Assembly (NCBI GenBank): GCA_964370795.1
Contig: CAYJME010000103.1
Span: forward strand, 1 to 10,990
From: JAHFOW01 sp964370795
Lineage (GTDB): Bacteria; Planctomycetota; Brocadiia; Brocadiales; Brocadiaceae
Direction of reading: 5' to 3'
Length of the DNA stretch: 10,990 nt
Shown: positions 7,869 through 10,990 of the stretch, one piece after another
Layout: every line of letters begins with the position of its first letter
Numbering within the stretch: position 1 is the first letter of the stretch
Made by a program: the position numbers and the translations under genes
The notes under the pieces: generated by a model
The model's database searches: none
Told to the model about the DNA's origin: nothing
What the model saw: the letters and a program-made list of their open reading frames with translations, nothing else

Positions 7869-7918
7869 TTACTAATGATAAATAATAAATGTAAAATGCC
7901 CACTCATTTTATCAGTAA
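7869..7918. repeat. Bulged inverted repeat
   Basis: TTACT (7869-7873) plus GATAAA (7877-7882) pair with TTTATCAGTAA (7908-7918), giving an 11-bp stem with a 3-nt bulge (AAT) and a 25-nt loop. Function unknown. Confidence 0.45.
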
Positions 7919-7952
7919 TACAAAGACAGTCAAGGAAAATGGCCTGATGAAA

Positions 7953-7996
7953 GGGGCATCCATATTTCTGTCGTTGCAGTGTATGGATGATGCCCC
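7953..7996. repeat. Bulged hairpin with G/C-rich base
   Basis: GGGGCAT (7953-7959) and CCATA (7960-7964) pair with TATGG (7982-7986) and ATGCCCC (7990-7996), leaving a 3-nt bulge and a 17-nt loop. No gene adjoins it directly and no T tract follows on the + strand. It may be a dispersed palindromic repeat. Confidence 0.5.
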
Positions 7997-8030
7997 ATTG
8001 TATTGGTACAACTAAGATAGTGTAAATAAG

Positions 8031-8356
8031 AAATTTTGTAACTATTCAGCGTATCTTTACCTACAATCCACGATGAACAAACAAAACATTGATTCTGTAA
8101 TCCCGAAGGGATGTAATTATTATAGTAATGTTGTTATCCAATTATTGTTAACCCCGCAGGGGTGACAGAGCTTTATTGTTTCTGCACTATTTCACCCCTA
8201 TGGGGTTGAATATTGTGGTGTATGTTTTTTTCTATAATCATGTCGTCCCTTCGGGATTTTCCTTTTTCGCTGAATAGTTACCAGAAACTGCAAATTAAGG
8301 GGTTTTTGCCATATATTGTACTTTTTGCTCAAACACGCTGAATAGTTACGAAATTT
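8031..8356. repeat. Nested palindromic repeat element with 21-bp terminal inverted repeats
   Basis: Ends 8031-8051 and 8336-8356 are inverted copies with one mismatch in 21. A third copy of the 14-bp core CGCTGAATAGTTAC sits at 8268-8281. Inside are two further arm pairs: 8100-8112 with 8245-8257 (ATCCCGAAGGGAT type, 12 of 13) and 8150-8165 with 8192-8207 (AACCCC..AGGGGTGA type, 14 of 16). Arms A, C, then C', A' are in mirror order, so the whole block is a nested palindrome. No transposase or open frame of interest is present. It resembles a MITE-like or REP-array element. Confidence 0.7.
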
Positions 8357-8357
8357 T

Positions 8358-8363
8358 AGAGGA
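8358..8363 (+). promoter_or_regulatory. Ribosome binding site of the Dabb gene
   Basis: AGAGGA lies nine bases before ATG 8373 and begins two bases after the terminal inverted repeat of the upstream palindromic element, so that element forms the immediate leader of the gene. Confidence 0.6.
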
Positions 8364-8372
8364 CAATTATTT

Positions 8373-8678
8373 ATGATCAAACATATCGTGATGTGGAAAC
8401 TGAAGGATTTTGCAGAGGGTGAATCAAAGGCTGAAAATGCCCGGAAGATAAAAATATTATTAGAGTCATTAAATGGTAAGATTAAAGAAATACAACGCAT
8501 CGAGGTGGGTATTGATGTCTTACATACCGATGCATCTGCTGACGCTGTGCTCTATTCAGAATTTGCCTCTCTTGAAGATTTGAATACCTATCAAAAACAT
8601 CCGGAACACGCAAAAATTGTGCAATTTATCAGAGGGGTGAGCGTTGAACGAAGGGTGATCGATTATGAAACACCGTAA
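8373..8678 (+). CDS. Dabb-domain (stress-responsive alpha/beta barrel) protein
   Basis: This 101-residue protein covers essentially one Dabb domain. It begins MIKHIVMWKLKD, the conserved first strand with its His, continues with a helix (NARKIKILLESLNGKIKEIQRIEVGIDV), then the AVLYSEFASLEDLNTYQKHPEHAKIVQFI block that closes the ferredoxin-like fold. Family members are small cytoplasmic proteins that dimerise into an alpha/beta barrel. Most have no known reaction; plant homologues are stress-induced and a few relatives are polyketide cyclases. No cofactor site can be assigned. The gene stands alone between two non-coding regions, downstream of the nested palindromic element. No signal peptide is present. 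Confidence 0.85.
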   Translation: MIKHIVMWKLKDFAEGESKAENARKIKILLESLNGKIKEIQRIEVGIDVLHTDASADAVLYSEFASLEDLNTYQKHPEHAKIVQFIRGVSVERRVIDYETP

Positions 8679-8933
8679 TTTCCGGGCGGGTTCAATCTTG
8701 CAATATTTATGGGGGTTTGCGGGCAATACGTATGGTGTTGTATTGAAGGATTACCTTAGCATCAAACAGAATTTCCCCCATTTCATGTATCATTCTTTAT
8801 TCTTTGCGTAATGCTTCTCTTGTGTTTTTGCCGAAAAATGTAACGAATTTTTATAAAATACTACGCCTTCCGTGTTCTCTAAGTCCTCTGTAGATAATTC
8901 TTTCCGTTGAATTGTTAAAATAAATTTTTAAAA
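8679..8933. other. Non-coding stretch upstream of the CRP/FNR-type site
   Basis: No convincing gene, tRNA or terminator is seen. The segment around 8862-8911 (CCGTGTTCTCTAAGTCCTCTG and following) resembles an intergenic sequence seen repeatedly in environmental genomes, but only one copy is in the window, so repeat status is from memory and not demonstrated. Confidence 0.35.
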
Positions 8934-8949
8934 TGTGATCCAGATCACA
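8934..8949. promoter_or_regulatory. CRP/FNR-family operator, perfect palindrome
   Basis: TGTGATCCAGATCACA matches the CRP half-site consensus TGTGA-N6-TCACA exactly, with 7-bp arms around CA. Its centre (8941.5) lies 41.5 bp before a start site predicted at about 8983, the classical class II activator spacing. Which family member binds cannot be told: FNR proper prefers TTGAT half-sites, so a CRP-like or HcpR/DNR-like protein is more likely. Confidence 0.75.
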
Positions 8950-8967
8950 GACAAGGTTTTAAAAATT

Positions 8968-8976
8968 TGATACAAT
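8968..8976 (+). promoter_or_regulatory. Predicted extended -10 of the regulator promoter
   Basis: TGATACAAT at 8968-8976 is an extended -10 (TG, one base, TACAAT; five of six matches to TATAAT). No good -35 lies 17 bp upstream, where the activator site borders instead, as expected for an activator-dependent promoter. The start would be near 8983, giving a leader of about 220 nt before the ATG at 9205. Confidence 0.55.
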
Positions 8977-8989
8977 GCCCACCAATTAG

Positions 8990-9006
8990 GTTTTGCTTTG
9001 CAAAAC
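8990..9006 (+). other. Small hairpin at the start of the leader
   Basis: GTTTTGC (8990-8996) and GCAAAAC (9000-9006) form a 7-bp stem with a TTT loop, a few bases after the predicted transcription start. It may protect the 5' end; no U tract follows directly, so termination is unlikely. Confidence 0.4.
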
Positions 9007-9022
9007 AAAACGATTTTTATTG

Positions 9023-9125
9023 TAGCGCCTATCCCTTGTGGTCGTTAATAAGCTGTTTAAACGGATTAATCTGTTTAAACTATTTGACCTGTGCAAGCGG
9101 TTATAGGGATAAACTATCCGCGCTA
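9023..9125 (+). ncRNA. Structured RNA leader candidate
   Basis: Successive nested pairings run inward: TAGCGC 9023-9028 with GCGCTA 9120-9125; TATCCC 9030-9035 with GGGATA 9106-9111; TTG 9036-9038 with CAA 9094-9096; GGTC 9040-9043 with GACC 9086-9089; and the near-perfect 26-bp palindrome 9055-9080 at the tip. A rival hairpin, GGATA 9107-9111 with TATCC 9115-9119, would compete with the second helix. The order and nesting suggest a folded leader or small RNA rather than chance. It does not match a riboswitch class I recognise. Confidence 0.4.
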
Positions 9126-9190
9126 TGAGAGTGTTTTGAAATTTCTAATTGGAATTTCATAAACAGGGATTGACTACTACATTTGATCAG

Positions 9191-9198
9191 AGAGGGGG
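9191..9198 (+). promoter_or_regulatory. Strong ribosome binding site of the sigma-54 activator gene
   Basis: AGAGGGGG at 9191-9198 lies six bases before ATG 9205 and supports that start. Confidence 0.7.
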
Positions 9199-9204
9199 TT
9201 AAAA

Positions 9205-10662
9205 ATGGAAAAAGATATCAAAATATTTCTCTTGGATACAAATCCCACGGGCGATCTTTGCAACGGTCTCCGGAAAATTTTTAAATCATCTTCACAGGTT
9301 CATGTACAAATTTGGAAAGAACCAGGCGAAGTTTTTACGCTGGCTTTGTCCTCAGGTAAATTATTAAACACGATCCTCAAGATTAATCCGGATATAATCT
9401 TTCTTGGATTATCCCAGCGTCCCTTGAAGCAGGGTAGTCAAATGCTTGAGTTCCTGGGAAAAGAAATCCCAAAACTACCCATTATTGTTGTCATGCAAGG
9501 CAAGAATTCGAACGAAACGATTGAACTCCTTAAAAGTGGCGCTGCCGATTTTATAACTCTGCCGTTCAGCGAAATTGATATCCTCCCCCGCATCTGGCGA
9601 TTATTAAAGCATAAACAAACGGCTGATACGCTGACATACAAACTCAAGGAAAAGCTCGGACTTAAACATTTAGTGGGAGAAAGTCCCGTTTTTCTTTCAG
9701 AAATAAGGAAAATACCCCTTATCGCAAAGTGTGACGCTACGGTTCTTATCCAGGGAGAAACAGGCACGGGGAAGGAAGTATGCGCACGTGCTATCCATTA
9801 TCTCAGTCCACGATCAGGTAAACCCTTTATCCCTGTTAACTGTGGGGCTATTCCTGGGGAATTAGTTGAAAACGAACTCTTTGGCCATGAACGGGGCGCT
9901 TATACCGGCGCTGCCGCCTTACAAGCGGGATTAATACAGGAAGCGAGCGGCGGCACCCTGTTCCTGGACGAGATTGACACCCTTCCCCTGCAGATACAGG
10001 TTAAGCTCCTGCGTTTTATGCAGGATAAAGAATACCGTCCGCTGGGTTCTGGTAAACTGTGCAGGGCTGATGTCCGCATTATTACAGCGTCAAATAGTAA
10101 TCTCGAAATGGCCATGGAAGAAGGGAAGTTCAGAAAAGATTTATACTATCGGTTAAATATTCTCAACATCAACCTGCCTCCTTTACGTGAACGCCGCGAA
10201 GATATCCCCCTCTTTGTCCATCATTTCCTTGCCAAATATACGCATGAATTTGGCAGGAAAATGATGGAGGTAACCCCTGACGCTATACAAAAACTGGCAT
10301 TATATGACTGGCCAGGAAATATTCGGGAACTGGAACATCTTATTGAAAGAATCGTAGCGCTTGCCGGGCAAGCGGTCATTCAAGGCGCAGACATCATCCT
10401 TCCGGGACTGGAGACGAAGGCGTGTGGGGAATCTTTCCAGAAAACAAAAGAGCGGGTCGTTGATCAGTTTGAAAAGAATTACATCCGTGGACTTTTGGTG
10501 GTACACATGGGCAACATAACAAGGGCAGCCCAGGCCGCTCAAAAGAATCGGAGGGCATTCTGGCAGCTCATAAAAAAGCATAATATAGATGCGCGGACGT
10601 TCAAATCAGGACAAACTATCCATCCTGCCAGGACAATTTTGTCCCACCAAAAAAGCTTGTAA
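9205..10662 (+). CDS. Sigma-54-dependent transcriptional activator with degenerate receiver domain
   Basis: This 485-residue, NtrC-type protein has three domains. Residues 1-~130 have the receiver fold (KIFLLDTNP; PDIIFLGLS; LPIIVVMQ; SGAADFITLPF), but the phosphoacceptor Asp is Gly68, the conserved Lys before Pro is Leu119, and only one N-terminal acidic residue (D11) is seen. The AAA+ domain (about 154-395) is intact: Walker A GETGTGKE (184-191), sigma-54 contact loop GAYTGA (231-236, Tyr form of GAFTGA), Walker B LFLDEID with D255-E256, and the FRKDLYYRL arginine-finger region. A Fis-type helix-turn-helix follows near the C-terminus (GNITRAAQAAQKNRRAFWQLIKKHNI, from 436). It should open sigma-54 promoters by ATP hydrolysis, but probably without phosphorylation control. 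No histidine kinase gene adjoins it in the window. The upstream CRP/FNR-type promoter suggests control by expression level. Confidence 0.93.
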   Translation: MEKDIKIFLLDTNPTGDLCNGLRKIFKSSSQVHVQIWKEPGEVFTLALSSGKLLNTILKINPDIIFLGLSQRPLKQGSQMLEFLGKEIPKLPIIVVMQGKNSNETIELLKSGAADFITLPFSEIDILPRIWRLLKHKQTADTLTYKLKEKLGLKHLVGESPVFLSEIRKIPLIAKCDATVLIQGETGTGKEVCARAIHYLSPRSGKPFIPVNCGAIPGELVENELFGHERGAYTGAAALQAGLIQEASGGTLFLDEIDTLPLQIQVKLLRFMQDKEYRPLGSGKLCRADVRIITASNSNLEMAMEEGKFRKDLYYRLNILNINLPPLRERREDIPLFVHHFLAKYTHEFGRKMMEVTPDAIQKLALYDWPGNIRELEHLIERIVALAGQAVIQGADIILPGLETKACGESFQKTKERVVDQFEKNYIRGLLVVHMGNITRAAQAAQKNRRAFWQLIKKHNIDARTFKSGQTIHPARTILSHQKSL

Positions 10663-10677
10663 ATAAAGGACTTTTTT

Positions 10678-10695
10678 GCCTTTTGCATAAAAGGC
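10678..10695 (+). terminator. Hairpin after the sigma-54 activator gene
   Basis: GCCTTTT (10678-10684) pairs with AAAAGGC (10689-10695) around GCAT, 15 bases after the stop codon. A U tract precedes rather than follows it, so as a terminator it is weak, and it may serve as a 3'-end stabiliser or processing hairpin. Confidence 0.4.
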
Positions 10696-10720
10696 ATGAC
10701 AAAAATGACCTGTTCACGTT

Positions 10721-10769
10721 CATGCCATGTAGTAATACATGGCATGACAGACATCCTCCTTGTTTTTTT
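10721..10769 (+). terminator. 11-bp hairpin followed by a T tract
   Basis: CATGCCATGTA (10721-10731) and TACATGGCATG (10736-10746) make a perfect 11-bp stem with a GTAA loop. A run of seven T lies 16 bases later (10763-10769). The stem is strong, but the distance to the T run is longer than in a typical intrinsic terminator. Confidence 0.5.
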
Positions 10770-10962
10770 AATAATTGCTAACCACTGCTTTATCATAGAC
10801 TTGAAATGTATTTATCATACCGTCAGAGAAACAAACAACCCCATGGCAGGCAAATTGCTCAATAACACTCTATAGTATTACTGTGTAAAAACATCTTTTT
10901 TTGTAAGTTTTTCACAACCCCCTCACCCCTTATCAGGAGGTACTGTTTGTTTATGAGAGAAA
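10770..10962. other. Non-coding 3' region
   Basis: No gene is supported. It contains a direct repeat TTTATCATA (10789-10797 and 10811-10819, 22 bp apart) and a bulged hairpin in which TGTG plus AAAAAC (10882-10892) pairs with GTTTTTCACA (10907-10916). Confidence 0.4.
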
Positions 10963-10988
10963 GATTGCTTCGCTTTGCTCGCAATGAC
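10963..10988. repeat. Dispersed palindromic repeat (REP-like)
   Basis: The segment beginning GATTGCTTCGCTTTGCTCGC and ending in AATGAC, with ATTGC/GCAAT ends, matches a very common intergenic repeat of many bacteria, usually seen mistranslated as RLLRFARND. The element touches the right edge of the window, so its full extent is unknown. Confidence 0.55.
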
Positions 10989-10990
10989 AA

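Noticed and set aside
8198..8500. Minus-strand 100-residue open frame
   Set aside because: It lies across the palindromic element and opposite the Dabb gene, with no recognisable domain.
10539..10796. Minus-strand 85-residue open frame after the regulator
   Set aside because: It runs through the hairpins and into the regulator gene on the opposite strand, and has no domain.
10789..10819. Direct repeat TTTATCATA with 22-bp period as an operator
   Set aside because: Only two short AT-rich copies with no adjacent promoter or gene; chance is likely.
10935..10990. AGGAGG followed by ATG 10953 reading MRERLLRFARND
   Set aside because: The peptide is the well-known mistranslation of a common palindromic repeat, and the 12-base spacing is long.

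Overview
The window carries seven intact or near-intact protein-coding genes plus the 3' end of an eighth, in moderately AT-rich DNA with long intergenic stretches full of inverted repeats. No rRNA, tRNA, CRISPR array or complete insertion sequence was seen. The host is an environmental bacterium; the mix of a large radical SAM/B12-like protein, an NtrC-type regulator, a Dabb protein and repeat-dense intergenic DNA would fit an anammox-type planctomycete or a deltaproteobacterium-like lineage, but no taxonomic marker settles this, so it is a weak inference.

Region 1 (1-3001, + strand) is a compact gene run: the C-terminal part of a class I dihydroorotase (pyrimidine synthesis), a YacP/NYN-type RNase-like protein overlapping it by 7 bp, a VanZ-like membrane protein overlapping that by 17 bp, then a two-gene restriction-modification module. 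The module has a beta-class DNA methyltransferase with DPPY and DPFCGSSTTG motifs and a small PD-(D/E)XK-type nuclease. Both module genes have strong Shine-Dalgarno sequences that place their starts inside the longest open frames.

Region 2 (3141-6068, +) is one 975-residue radical SAM protein. It has an N-terminal B12-binding-like fold, a CxxxCxxC cluster motif, a second cysteine group, a C-terminal domain resembling the radical-SAM-linked DUF2344 type, and a terminal pair of CxxC motifs. It meets lysS (lysyl-tRNA synthetase, - strand, 7688-6252) head-on across a gap with a long imperfect hairpin.

Region 3 (7689-8372) is non-coding and repeat-rich: a G/C-block inverted-repeat element just upstream of lysS, two bulged hairpins, and an approximately 325-bp nested palindromic element whose right end abuts the ribosome binding site of the Dabb-domain gene (8373-8678).

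Region 4 (8679-10990) holds a perfect CRP/FNR-type operator placed at about -41.5 from a predicted start site with an extended -10, a roughly 220-nt leader able to form a long multi-helix RNA, and a sigma-54-dependent activator whose receiver domain has lost its phosphoacceptor aspartate and other key residues. Together these suggest that the regulator is controlled by its own expression or by a non-phosphorylation signal. Overlapping hairpins follow its stop codon, and the window ends in a common dispersed repeat.
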